NCBI GenBank assembly: GCA_020633655.1
Contig: JACKDF010000006.1
Span: forward strand, 186,001-250,000
DNA: 64,000 nt
Direction of reading: 5' to 3'
Source: Deferribacteres bacterium
GTDB taxonomy: Bacteria; Zhuqueibacterota; Zhuqueibacteria; Zhuqueibacterales; Geothermadaptataceae
Shown one piece after another: positions 27,794 through 36,983 of this stretch. A program made the translations under genes and the position numbers. Below the pieces are notes generated by a model. That model had not been told where the DNA came from. It saw only the letters and a program-made list of their open reading frames with translations, and searched no databases. Each line of letters opens with the position of its first letter. Position 1 is the first letter of the stretch.

Positions 27794-28852
27794 ATGAAAA
27801 CGACCAGAAGACAATTCCTGCAACAAAGTTCTCTTGCTCTCTTTGCTGCGACGTTACCGGTATTTCCCCGGGGAAATCAATCGAAAACAAACACACTCCT
27901 TAAGCCACCTGCGCTGAATTCCGGCGATACGGTTGGTCTTGTTGCACCCGCCTCGGTTCTTTTTGAAACCAATCGTATGCTCATGGAAGCTGAGGAAAAG
28001 ATGCACGAATTAGGCTTTAAAACCAAACGAGCGAAAAACATTGGTAAGCGCTACGGCTATCTCGCAGGAAGCGTTAAAGATCGTGTGGCAGATTTGCACG
28101 ACATGTTTCGTGATGGGGACGTGCAAGCCATCGTTGCAGTACGCGGTGGCTACGGGAGTGCCCAGCTTTTACCGCATTTGAATTATGACCTGATTCGAAA
28201 ACACCCGAAAATTCTCATCGGCTACAGTGATATCACAGCCCTGGCGCTGGGAATTTATGTGCAAACTGGGTTGGTGACGTTTCATGGGCCGGTGGCAACC
28301 TCGACATTTTCCGACTATACGAAAAAATATTTTTTATCGACACTGGGCAGCACCGAGGCCATTGGTGAGATCGATGATGCGCCGTATTCCGACAATCTGC
28401 AAACCAGTAATCGTGTGTGGACGGTACAGGAAGGGGTGGCCGAAGGCCGTCTAGTGGGCGGTAACCTCACGTTGCTGCAATCGCTCCTCGGTACACCTTA
28501 TGAACCGGATACAAACGGCGCCATTTTGTTTATGGAGGAAGTTGGTGAGGAGCCTTATGACCTCGACCGCATGTTGAATCATTTAAAACAGGCAGGAAAA
28601 TTTGATGGTGTAAAAGGCATCTTTTTTGATAAAATGCCTTCGGTAAAACCAGCCTCTTTGCAACCAGGTTTTAATTCATCTCTGAGCGTGGAACAGGTCA
28701 TCGAGGATGTTTTTAAAAACTGCAAATTTCCGTTATGTGTTGGTCTTTCAATCGGGCATATCAAAGACAAACCTACTTTGCCGTTGGGAATTCAAGCCAG
28801 GCTCGATGCGACACATGGTCGTTTAAGCCTGCTGGAAGGGGCCGTCGTATAA
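27794..28852 (+). CDS. LD-carboxypeptidase (S66 family), Tat-exported
   Basis: Peptidoglycan-recycling or microcin-immunity type serine peptidase that removes the terminal D-Ala from muropeptide tetrapeptides. The N-terminus is a twin-arginine signal (TTRRQFLQQSSLALFAATLP), so it is placed outside the cytoplasm, which is unusual for cytoplasmic LdcA. S145 in IGYSDITAL is the nucleophile; EEVGEEPYDLDRM supplies the Glu and LSIGHIKDKPTLPLG the His. GDTVGLVAPAS at about 44-54 is the typical family start. Length 352 residues. Confidence 0.9.
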   Translation: MKTTRRQFLQQSSLALFAATLPVFPRGNQSKTNTLLKPPALNSGDTVGLVAPASVLFETNRMLMEAEEKMHELGFKTKRAKNIGKRYGYLAGSVKDRVADLHDMFRDGDVQAIVAVRGGYGSAQLLPHLNYDLIRKHPKILIGYSDITALALGIYVQTGLVTFHGPVATSTFSDYTKKYFLSTLGSTEAIGEIDDAPYSDNLQTSNRVWTVQEGVAEGRLVGGNLTLLQSLLGTPYEPDTNGAILFMEEVGEEPYDLDRMLNHLKQAGKFDGVKGIFFDKMPSVKPASLQPGFNSSLSVEQVIEDVFKNCKFPLCVGLSIGHIKDKPTLPLGIQARLDATHGRLSLLEGAVV

Positions 28853-29273
28853 TACAGGCATGATTTATTACATTCGAAAAAGTGCCATAAGTTATAAATT
28901 ATCAGCATATTCTGGGTTGACGTGTTCCGTGAGAGTATAATACTACTTTGGCAAATTCGAGTTTTCCCTAAAAGGCAAGTAAGAGGAAAAACAGCCCTGA
29001 AAGGGATCCAAGCCCTATTGAGACGATCGAAAAACTTACAAATACGGACCCTGAGCTGGCCGAAGGGCCCGTATTTGAGCGTGGAACAGGTCGTTCCGAC
29101 AAGCTCAATGTCCGGTTAATCGCTTTTTCGACAGGCTCGTCAGGGTTAAAATCGCTCCCTTTCAATTTAATCTACCAAAGTAGTAATAAACTGAAATTAA
29201 CACCATCCCACTTCCGAATTTGTTGGTTTGTGGATGGCTAATTATAAGTGTGTTTATCATGTAGGTAAAAAAG
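28853..29273. other. Intergenic gap holding repeat copy 2
   Basis: Gap of 421 bases. Its middle (29018-29139) is the second copy of the long hairpin repeat. The last 100 bases must hold the promoter of the GH106 gene; I cannot assign boxes. No gene seen. Confidence 0.5.
29018..29139. repeat. Long hairpin intergenic repeat, copy 2
   Basis: Imperfect terminal inverted repeat GAGACGATCGAAAAA against TTTTTCGACAGGCTCGT. The core has ACGGACCCTGAGC, TTTGAGCGTGGAACAGG, CCGACAAGCTCAATGTCCGG, closely matching copy 1 (1944-2086) but lacking its CTTCGACTTTACTCAG insertion. Confidence 0.65.
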
Positions 29274-31820
29274 GTGATTAAAAATATTCGACGTACAGTA
29301 TTTTTCTTTATCCTTGCCTTGAACTTGTTTAGCCAAACTTTTCAGGTAAGCCAGCAAACCGAATCGGATGCAGATCTCCATTGGCCGAAACCAGCGATTG
29401 AAAACAAACCCGGCGCCTATTGGTGGTGGATGGGCAGTGCCGTCGACAAAGAAAACATCACCTGGAATCTGGAACAAATGCACGAGGCCGGTATGGGTGG
29501 CGCGACTATTGTGCCCATCTATGGCGTGAAAGGGTATGAAGATCGCTATTTGCAACACCTTTCTCCAGAGTGGCTGGCAATGATGGAGTTTGCTATTAAA
29601 GAAGCACAACGATTGGGCATGTGGATCGACATGACCACCGGCACCGGCTGGCCATTCGGCGGTCCGATGATTACCTCCGACAATTGCGATGTAACCGTGG
29701 AATATAAAGATGGTGAGTTGTCATGGAATTTTTCGGGTCGCAACGTAAAACGTGCAGCGCCCGGCGGCGAGGGTATGGCGATCAATCCGTACTCAGCCAG
29801 TGCAATGAAAAAATACCTAAAGACTTTTGATAACGCATTCAGTACGAACGAAAACATGGCGTTACCTCGCGCGATGTACCACGATTCCTTTGAATTTTTA
29901 GGAAATTGGAGTCCTGATTTTCTCGCTGAATTCAGAAAACGCCGTGGTTATGACTTGCAGGACCACCTACCCACACTCTTCAATGAAGGCGATGACGAAG
30001 CAGTGGCGCGCATCAAGTGCGACTACCGCGAAACGCTTTCTGATTTGCATTTGGAGTATCTGAAAACTTGGGTCAATTGGTCGGATTCGCTGGGATGCAC
30101 GACGAGAAATCAGGCACACGGTTCGCCTTCGAATTTGTTGGATTTATATGCAGCGGCCGGAATTCCCGAGACCGAAACCTTTGGTGCTTCACCATTTAAT
30201 ATCCCCGGTATTCGCCGTGAAACCGACAACATTCGATCCGATTTCCCGCAACCGTTGATCAACCGCATGGCTTCTTCGGCTGCACACGTTGCCGGGAAAA
30301 ATCTGGTCGCATCGGAATCTTGTACCTGGATACGTAACCATTTCCGCACGGCACTCTCGCAGGTAAAACCGGAAATCGATCAATTATTTCTCACGGGCAT
30401 CAACCACATTTTTTTTCACGGCATATGCTACAGTCCTAAAGATGCACCGTGGCCAGGCTGGCTTTTTTACGCCTCATTGGAATACAACCCACGCAACGCT
30501 ATCTGGCATGATGCGAAATTTTTAAACGAATATGTCACCCGCTGCCAGTCCATACTGCAATCGGGTACTCCGGATAATAATGTGGCGCTTTACTGGCCGG
30601 TTTACGATATCTGGCAATCGCCGACCGGAATGCAACAACAGCTCACCGTGCACCATCCGGAGTGGCTCACCGAATCGAGTTGTGGCGAAACGGCAAACTG
30701 GCTGCAGGAAAACGGTTTTAGTTTTGATTATATTTCCGATCGTCAGCTTCTGGCAGGATTAGCCGAACCGTATTCAATCATCGTTGTACCGAAGACAAGA
30801 ACGATGTCGATTTCGACATTGCAAAAATTACTCGAAGTCGAGAAAAACGGAAAACCGGTCATTTTTCTTGAATCACTGCCAACGGATGTTCCGGGATTTA
30901 ATCAATTTGGAAAACGTCAGATCGAGCTTAAGAAATTAGTAAAAGCGCAGAAATTAAAAGCAGTTCAATTCGATGAATTGAGCAACCGGCTTGTGACCCG
31001 TGGCGTTGCCCGTGAACCGATGAAAGATGCAGGGCTTGATTATATTCGCCGAAATGGCCCGGAGGGAAATTATTATTTTATCGCCAACATGGGGGCGACA
31101 GAAGTGGATGGCTGGACTGTGATGGGAACACCATTTAAAAGTGTGGCTATTTTCGATCCGCTTTCCGGGAAAACCGGAGTTGCCAGTCAGCGCAATAAAA
31201 ATGAAATATATCTGCAATTGAAACCCGGGGAAACGCGAATTCTCAAATTATTTTCAGAAAAAGTCGTCATGGGGGAACCATGGCCTGTCGTGAAAAAAAG
31301 CCAGCGGAATCCGATTGTAATCCAGGGTGAGTGGCACGTGACTTTCATCGATGGTGCACCGGAACTGCCAGCAGATTTTCAGACGGTGAATCTGGACTCG
31401 TGGACAGAACAAAATGATGCGGAAGCAAAGCGCTTCGCCGGTACGGCACGGTATGCGATCGAATTTGAGCTACTGGGAAATAATGCCGCCAACTGGATAC
31501 TTGATCTCGGCGATGTACGCGAGAGTGCGCGTGTTTATCTCAACGGAAAATTTATCGCTGCGCTGTACAGCATTCCTTACACTACTTTGATCGGTGAATA
31601 TCTGATACCGGGCAATAACCGACTAGAAATAGAAGTCACAAATCTCTCATCCAACCGAATTCGCGATCTCGATGCGCGCAAAGTGGAGTGGCAAATTTTT
31701 CATGATATTAATTTCGTGAACCACAATTACACAAAATTCGATGCTTCGAAATGGCCGCTTACACCCTCCGGTTTGCTCGGTCCGGTGCAATTGATTCCGA
31801 TGGAAGAGCTCCAATTATAG
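29274..31820 (+). CDS. Secreted GH106-type alpha-L-rhamnosidase
   Basis: Predicted exported glycoside hydrolase of family 106. The signature near the N-terminus, PGAYWWWMGSAVDKENI, with the following GATIVPIYGVKGYED and WIDMTTGTGWPFGGPMI, is characteristic. The catalytic TIM-barrel-like section spans about 35-560, with EFLGNWSPDF and SESCTWIRNH among conserved pieces. The C-terminal ~180 residues are a jelly-roll galactose-binding-like domain (LDLGDVRESARVYLNGK). A signal peptide (VFFFILALNLFSQT) is present. At 848 residues it is somewhat short for GH106. The start is GTG at 29274. Together with the GH78 enzyme and the ChbG-like deacetylase it suggests use of rhamnose-rich polysaccharides. 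Confidence 0.88.
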   Translation: MIKNIRRTVFFFILALNLFSQTFQVSQQTESDADLHWPKPAIENKPGAYWWWMGSAVDKENITWNLEQMHEAGMGGATIVPIYGVKGYEDRYLQHLSPEWLAMMEFAIKEAQRLGMWIDMTTGTGWPFGGPMITSDNCDVTVEYKDGELSWNFSGRNVKRAAPGGEGMAINPYSASAMKKYLKTFDNAFSTNENMALPRAMYHDSFEFLGNWSPDFLAEFRKRRGYDLQDHLPTLFNEGDDEAVARIKCDYRETLSDLHLEYLKTWVNWSDSLGCTTRNQAHGSPSNLLDLYAAAGIPETETFGASPFNIPGIRRETDNIRSDFPQPLINRMASSAAHVAGKNLVASESCTWIRNHFRTALSQVKPEIDQLFLTGINHIFFHGICYSPKDAPWPGWLFYASLEYNPRNAIWHDAKFLNEYVTRCQSILQSGTPDNNVALYWPVYDIWQSPTGMQQQLTVHHPEWLTESSCGETANWLQENGFSFDYISDRQLLAGLAEPYSIIVVPKTRTMSISTLQKLLEVEKNGKPVIFLESLPTDVPGFNQFGKRQIELKKLVKAQKLKAVQFDELSNRLVTRGVAREPMKDAGLDYIRRNGPEGNYYFIANMGATEVDGWTVMGTPFKSVAIFDPLSGKTGVASQRNKNEIYLQLKPGETRILKLFSEKVVMGEPWPVVKKSQRNPIVIQGEWHVTFIDGAPELPADFQTVNLDSWTEQNDAEAKRFAGTARYAIEFELLGNNAANWILDLGDVRESARVYLNGKFIAALYSIPYTTLIGEYLIPGNNRLEIEVTNLSSNRIRDLDARKVEWQIFHDINFVNHNYTKFDASKWPLTPSGLLGPVQLIPMEELQL

Positions 31821-31893
31821 TGGAAGGCTATATTAAACGAATGATATGAATTATACCCTGATTTATTGCCAACAAAAAAACAAAATCTAGTCT

Positions 31894-31980
31894 AACGCCG
31901 AGTCGCAAAGGTGCAGAGATTCGCAGAGTTTTTTTAAAATTTTTTCTCTGCGTAACTCTGCTTCTCGGCGACTCGGCGTT
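31894..31980. repeat. Long nested hairpin after the GH106 gene
   Basis: Outer arms AACGCCGAGTCGC (31894-31906) / GCGACTCGGCGTT (31968-31980) enclose inner GCAGAG / CTCTGC and CGCAGAG / CTCTGCG pairs around a T- and A-rich loop. It probably also terminates transcription of the GH106 gene. It is related in style to the hairpin at 38502-38571. Confidence 0.65.
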
Positions 31981-32062
31981 TTAATAATTCCTTTTATTTG
32001 GCTCGTAATTCAGACCTTTCCTTAAACAGAGCGTAGTGGAATTGATTCCGGGATCGACCCAC

Positions 32063-32944
32063 CTAATAGGTGAACACCGGCCTGGACATTTGTTTCAGGC
32101 CGATTTCTTTTATCAAATCGCGATATGTAACCAGACGCACCTGCTTTTTCTTTAACGCCCGCTGAAAATCATCCGACAACAACGCGGCCAATTCGCCTGC
32201 ACGCTGCTTGCTCATGTCTTTGGGACCAAACTCATTCACATCGATGAGGGTACGCATTTCCGGTGTGTCGAGCCCGATGTGAATTACCTGCAAGCTCATC
32301 TCACCGGGTTGCAGATTTTCCACACGCTCCACAAGGCTGTCAGTTTTGGCATCGATTGCTGCACGGTAGGTCACGCTGGAATATTTCTCACCAAAATACT
32401 GGGCAATCCCAAGCTGGTACTCGTCAGCTAATTTTTCCACGATCTGGCGCAATTCTTCCGTTTGCACTGCAGCACCCATGTGATAATCAAGGTAATCGAT
32501 TTTTACACCACTGTTTACTGCGCGTTCGATTTGCGCCCGCAATTCAATCTCAACTTCTGCCGGAGAGGGACGTGCAGCAAAAAGAGAAGCTCGGGTAGGG
32601 TAGAAATAGCCGAGACTATCCACCAGACTGGGAACTTTATTGATTCCGGCAACTGGACCCCAACGGTAAAATTTCCACTCAGCATTTAAAGTGAGATGAA
32701 TACCAACACTGGCGTTGTCATATTTTTTCAGAATGGCGACGGCTTCCTGGTACCATGGGCATGCAAACATAACGGAGGCTGAAACCGGCATACCTGTTTG
32801 AAGCACTTGTTCGATCGCCATATTGACGGAATGATTCATGCCGATATCATCGCAGCGAATGAGTAGGGACGGCTGGTTTTGCGCGGTTAAAAAATCAGCA
32901 AAACAGATGAGGCAAAACAATGAAATTGACACATACTTCCTCAT
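32063..32944 (-). CDS. ChbG/HpnK (YdjC-like) carbohydrate deacetylase, exported
   Basis: Metal-dependent deacetylase family acting on N-acetylated sugars such as chitobiose or hopanoid precursors. A signal peptide (MRKYVSISLFCLICFADFLTAQ) makes this member extracytoplasmic. The metal site starts with LIRCDDIGMNHSVN, followed by VGIHLTLNAEW and the H in DYLDYHMGAAVQ. ATG at 32944 is chosen because GGAGG stands about six bases upstream; an earlier in-frame ATG at 32971 would put residues in front of the signal peptide. It converges with the GH106 gene. Confidence 0.88.
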   Translation of the reverse strand: MRKYVSISLFCLICFADFLTAQNQPSLLIRCDDIGMNHSVNMAIEQVLQTGMPVSASVMFACPWYQEAVAILKKYDNASVGIHLTLNAEWKFYRWGPVAGINKVPSLVDSLGYFYPTRASLFAARPSPAEVEIELRAQIERAVNSGVKIDYLDYHMGAAVQTEELRQIVEKLADEYQLGIAQYFGEKYSSVTYRAAIDAKTDSLVERVENLQPGEMSLQVIHIGLDTPEMRTLIDVNEFGPKDMSKQRAGELAALLSDDFQRALKKKQVRLVTYRDLIKEIGLKQMSRPVFTY

Positions 32945-33112
32945 TAATTTCCTCCAGTCATTTTTATTCAACGGAACATCAGTAGATCGTCAGACATGAA
33001 CACCAATATAGTTGATTGAAAATTTAAAATGAAATTCTTGTTCTCAAAATTGAATTTCCCTATTTTTAACAAGTTGATAACAAAAATGCACACAATTCAA
33101 AGGCGGACTGGT

Positions 33113-33751
33113 ATGCGAATGCAAAAATTGATTTTAGTCTTATGCGGTATATTTGCCGCAAGCTTGATAGCAACTTCAGAGGCCGATGCACAATTTTTTG
33201 AGGGAGATGGTGGTATCCCGCGGCTCATGTTGGGTGGCTCCACCGGCACTTTTCGTATATCTTATGAGGATTTCAAAGATATTTATGGTGATCGCAGTGG
33301 GAATTCAGTCGGCGGATTTGCTTCATTTTTAATCAGCGTGCCCTATAACGTCATTGTTAAGTATCGTACTTTTAATAAATCCGGCTCCTATGAAACGGAA
33401 ACTGCCACCTATAATCTCGATTGGGAGCAACGCTTTATCAATTTCGGATTACGCTATTTTCGTCCTGGAAAAAAAGGTTTTTCCAATCATTTTGGTTTTG
33501 GTTTTTCTATCATCGATATTGAAGAAAAAGGGGATTACAGCATTTTCGACAGCCAAAACAAAGCGCCGAAAAGCAACAACGCTGGTGGTTTCTTCCTTGA
33601 TTTCGGAATCCATTATGGATTTAACCGCTACATTGACACATTTGCAGAGATGGAAATAAGTTCCGCTGGCATCGAGGGAAAAAGCGGCTTTGAAGGCAGC
33701 AGTGTCGGCGGTTATTATTTTTCCGTGGGTGTGGCGGTGTCGCCGTTTTAG
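33113..33751 (+). CDS. Small outer-membrane beta-barrel protein
   Basis: Predicted outer-membrane protein of 212 residues. A signal peptide ends at SEADAQ. The rest is an alternating pattern of aromatic and small residues over about eight strands (FRISYEDF, YNVIVKYRTF, YNLDWEQRFINFGLRYF, YYFSVGVAVSPF), and it ends in phenylalanine as outer-membrane barrels often do. ATG at 33113 is preferred over 33029 because GGCGG lies upstream and the signal peptide then starts the protein. Ligand unknown. Confidence 0.7.
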   Translation: MRMQKLILVLCGIFAASLIATSEADAQFFEGDGGIPRLMLGGSTGTFRISYEDFKDIYGDRSGNSVGGFASFLISVPYNVIVKYRTFNKSGSYETETATYNLDWEQRFINFGLRYFRPGKKGFSNHFGFGFSIIDIEEKGDYSIFDSQNKAPKSNNAGGFFLDFGIHYGFNRYIDTFAEMEISSAGIEGKSGFEGSSVGGYYFSVGVAVSPF

Positions 33752-33864
33752 GCTTTGCATGTAACGATTTAGAATAGTCGATCATGCAGCCAGTGACACC
33801 CGAAATATTTGAAATACCGATATAAATATTTTGTGTGTTAATGGCTGCAATTCTCCTCTGAAGG

Positions 33865-35670
33865 TTAAACCAGTAAATCCATATCTCCCTGCACCGTTAA
33901 CCGCTCTCCACTGGTCATCGTTTGTGCCAGTCTATCGATTTCCGGTAATTCATAAACATAATAATAGTGTAGTGTCTGAATTTTGCTCTGGTAGAATTTC
34001 AGATCATCTTCAGCTTTGCTTTGGTGCTTTAAAGCGCCATGCGCTGCAATGCCTTGTTTGAGCCACTGCCAGGCAACCGCAACAAGACTGAACATTTGTT
34101 GATACAGTGTTGCATCGGCAAGGGAAAGTTCAATATCACCCGTTGCTGCAATTTTGCCAAGATGTTTGGCAACACCAACGAGTTTTTCGACGGCGGATTT
34201 GAGTTGTTCAGCATGCTTTTGCAGGTCGGCTATTGCCATAGCTTCACCAATGGTTTTTTGCACTTCACCAAGGAAAAGTTTAAATGCCTTTCCTTCTTTT
34301 ATTTGCATTTTACGGCCCAGTAAATCCAAAGACTGGATGCCTGTTGTCCCCTCATAAATTGACATAATACGTATATCGCGGTAGTACTGCTCAAGGGGAT
34401 AATCATCGCAAAAGCCGGAACCGCCAAGCACTTGTAGCCCGTTGCTCACCGCCTGCATTCCAACATCCGCGGGGAAGGTTTTCACCAAGGGTGTGAGAAG
34501 TTCGAGCAGCAGCCAGTTGTTCTCTTTTTCTTCGCCATCGGTGACGTGGTGCAAATCTTCATAGCGTGTGCATTGCAGAACCAGGCTGAGCGCCCCTTCT
34601 GAGATCGATTTCTGCATGAACAACATGCGGCGTATATCAGGATGATTGATGATTTCTGTTTGCGGGACAGTCAAGTCCTTGTTGTTCAATCGACGCCCCT
34701 GGATGCGATCACGGGCATACTCCAACGATGCGTGATACGCGGCAGAAACGATACCGGCCGCATTGCAACCAACACTGATCCGTGAGGCGTTCATCATTTG
34801 AAACATGTATGCCAGGCCATAATGTGGTTTCCCCACCAGCCAACCACGGCAATCGTCATCATCTCCCATTGAGAGCTGTGTCGTAACATAGCCTTTTTGC
34901 CCAAGTTTATGAAAAATACCCGCTGTGACAACGCCGTTTGGTTCCAGTTTCCCGTTTGCGGTTGGGCGTTTTTTCGGTACTACGAACAAAGAAATACCTT
35001 TCACACCGGCAGGCGCACCCTCAATTTTTGCCAAAGTGAGATGAACGACATTTTCGATGCCTTCATAGTCGCCGCTTGAAATAAATGTTTTTGTGCCTTT
35101 AATTTGGTAAGAGCCGTCATCATTAGGGGAGGCTGTCGTGGTTATGTCCGAGAGGGAACTACCGGCATGGGGTTCGGTGAGCGCCATGGTGCCTTGCCAT
35201 CGACCGGAGAGCATTTTTTCCACATATGTTTTTTTCAGTTCATCGCTGGCGAATGAGATGACAAGACCGGCAGCGCCAGCGGTCAGTCCTGGGTAGCCGT
35301 TGAGGTTATTGTTGGCAGCTGCAAACATGTATTCCAGCAAAATAGCCACCATGTGTGGCAGTTGCATGCCACCAACGTCTGCAGAATAAGCGGCACCGAT
35401 CCAGCCATTCTCACCCAAATTTTTCATTACCTGCAATACCTGCGGATGCACTTTGACTGTACCATTTTCATAGGTGACCCCATGCCGGTCACACTCTTCA
35501 AGGTAAGGGAAAAAATACGTATCGGCTAATTCTTTGATCGTATCGACGATCATATCGATCGATTCGTCATCGTATTCTGAATAATAGGGAAACTGGGCCA
35601 AATCGCTAACACCGTGTACATCATGCAATAAAAATTTGATGTTTCGTAGACTGACATATTCTGCTGCCAT
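33865..35670 (-). CDS. Acyl-CoA dehydrogenase, long (DmdC-like) type
   Basis: FAD-dependent acyl-CoA dehydrogenase performing the first oxidation of a CoA thioester. An extended N-terminal domain, the FAD-binding TEPHAGSSLSDITTTA and FISSGDYEG segments, and the IYEGTTGIQSLDLLGRK motif containing the catalytic-base region are visible. The 601-residue length and ~120 extra C-terminal residues match the subgroup that includes 3-methylmercaptopropionyl-CoA dehydrogenase, but many of these act on ordinary acyl-CoAs. It has its own promoter region shared divergently with the RbsC-like gene. It fits with the flavoprotein, MaoC and acyl-CoA ligase genes downstream. Confidence 0.92.
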   Translation of the reverse strand: MAAEYVSLRNIKFLLHDVHGVSDLAQFPYYSEYDDESIDMIVDTIKELADTYFFPYLEECDRHGVTYENGTVKVHPQVLQVMKNLGENGWIGAAYSADVGGMQLPHMVAILLEYMFAAANNNLNGYPGLTAGAAGLVISFASDELKKTYVEKMLSGRWQGTMALTEPHAGSSLSDITTTASPNDDGSYQIKGTKTFISSGDYEGIENVVHLTLAKIEGAPAGVKGISLFVVPKKRPTANGKLEPNGVVTAGIFHKLGQKGYVTTQLSMGDDDDCRGWLVGKPHYGLAYMFQMMNASRISVGCNAAGIVSAAYHASLEYARDRIQGRRLNNKDLTVPQTEIINHPDIRRMLFMQKSISEGALSLVLQCTRYEDLHHVTDGEEKENNWLLLELLTPLVKTFPADVGMQAVSNGLQVLGGSGFCDDYPLEQYYRDIRIMSIYEGTTGIQSLDLLGRKMQIKEGKAFKLFLGEVQKTIGEAMAIADLQKHAEQLKSAVEKLVGVAKHLGKIAATGDIELSLADATLYQQMFSLVAVAWQWLKQGIAAHGALKHQSKAEDDLKFYQSKIQTLHYYYVYELPEIDRLAQTMTSGERLTVQGDMDLLV

Positions 35671-35930
35671 GTTCGTCCCTTTCAGTATGGAATTTGAAAT
35701 GAGCTTTGGAATTCAACAACTCCGGAGCAAAAAATGCAGGCGAGGGTGAGAGATTGCTCTGTTTACTAAAAATTTAACCCCGGATTTGGATGGGTAAACT
35801 AAGAAATACAATTGCTGTTTTCAATGAAATTATGTAAATGAAACAGAATTGCCATTATTCGTTTGCAAATTCATAAAACTTTTCTTATTCATCAACTTCA
35901 CATAAAAAATTTATCCTTTTTTTCGTAAAA

Positions 35931-36917
35931 ATGAATTCCATGATGCCTCTTAATATTTTTAAATCCCGCATATTTGGAATATTTCTCGCTTTTCTCCTTT
36001 TGTGCCTTTTCATTGGATTTGCCGAATACCTCATAAAACCGGCACCTGTCTTTTTCAAACCAGCGAATTGGATGAATATTTTACTGCAAGTTTCCATCAA
36101 CGCCATAATGGCCGTGGGCATGACGTTCATCATAATTACGTCTGGAATTGATTTATCGGTCGGTTCACTCCTGGCATTGTGTAATGTCGTTCTGGGCCTG
36201 GTTATGGTGCAATTTTCCCCGGAGGCGGGGTTCATGCAATTAACACTCGGCATTTTTGCAACCCTGGCAACCGGTGGCATTATCGGCTTTATGAATGGCG
36301 GCATTTCTGTACAATGGCGTATCCCTCCGTTCATTGTCACACTGGGCACTCTGGGTGTTGCACGTGGCCTGGCGCTTTGGCTCATCGACAGTCAAACGGA
36401 AAATCTCATTGGTCGGGTCACTCCCTCATTCAGTTTTATTGGCAATGGCACGGTGGCAGGCATTCCCTTTCCAGCGCTGGTTGCCATTTTTATTATGCTG
36501 ATCGGGCATATCATTTTAAATTATACCGTATTTGGTCGCCACATTACAGCTATTGGCAGCAATGAAGACGCGGCACGGTTGTGCGGCATTCAAGTGAAAT
36601 CCAATAAAATTTGGGTCTACATTATCGGTGGTGTACTGGTGGCGGTTGCAGCAGTGATTCAGACCAGCCGACTCGGATCGGCAAATCCAACCATTGGCCA
36701 GGGCTTCGAACTTTACGCCATCGCAGCGGTGATTATCGGTGGTACCAATCTCATGGGGGGTGAGGGAAGCATCGTCGGCACACTTGTCGGCGCACTAATT
36801 ATCGGTGTGCTCAATAACGGGTTGACATTGATGAATATACCGGATGAAATAAAGCAGATTATTATTGGACTTGTTATTATTGTGGCGGTACTCATCGATC
36901 AAATGCGAAAACGTTGA
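35931..36917 (+). CDS. Ribose/sugar ABC transporter permease (RbsC type)
   Basis: Inner-membrane permease of the carbohydrate uptake transporter-2 family. The motif GMTFIIITSGIDLSVGSLLAL and the later EAA-like GGTNLMGGEGSIVGTLVGAL are typical, with about eight to ten membrane segments in 328 residues. It is followed 66 bases later by a matching substrate-binding protein, but no ATPase (RbsA) gene lies on either side. Start at 35931 lacks a clear ribosome-binding site. Likely substrate is a pentose, rhamnose or related sugar; the sequence does not say which. Confidence 0.92.
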   Translation: MNSMMPLNIFKSRIFGIFLAFLLLCLFIGFAEYLIKPAPVFFKPANWMNILLQVSINAIMAVGMTFIIITSGIDLSVGSLLALCNVVLGLVMVQFSPEAGFMQLTLGIFATLATGGIIGFMNGGISVQWRIPPFIVTLGTLGVARGLALWLIDSQTENLIGRVTPSFSFIGNGTVAGIPFPALVAIFIMLIGHIILNYTVFGRHITAIGSNEDAARLCGIQVKSNKIWVYIIGGVLVAVAAVIQTSRLGSANPTIGQGFELYAIAAVIIGGTNLMGGEGSIVGTLVGALIIGVLNNGLTLMNIPDEIKQIIIGLVIIVAVLIDQMRKR

Positions 36918-36983
36918 GTTGACGTTCGTGACTCATGAACAGAATAAATTCAAAATAGAAAATTTTTCCAGGAGGGCAACGCG

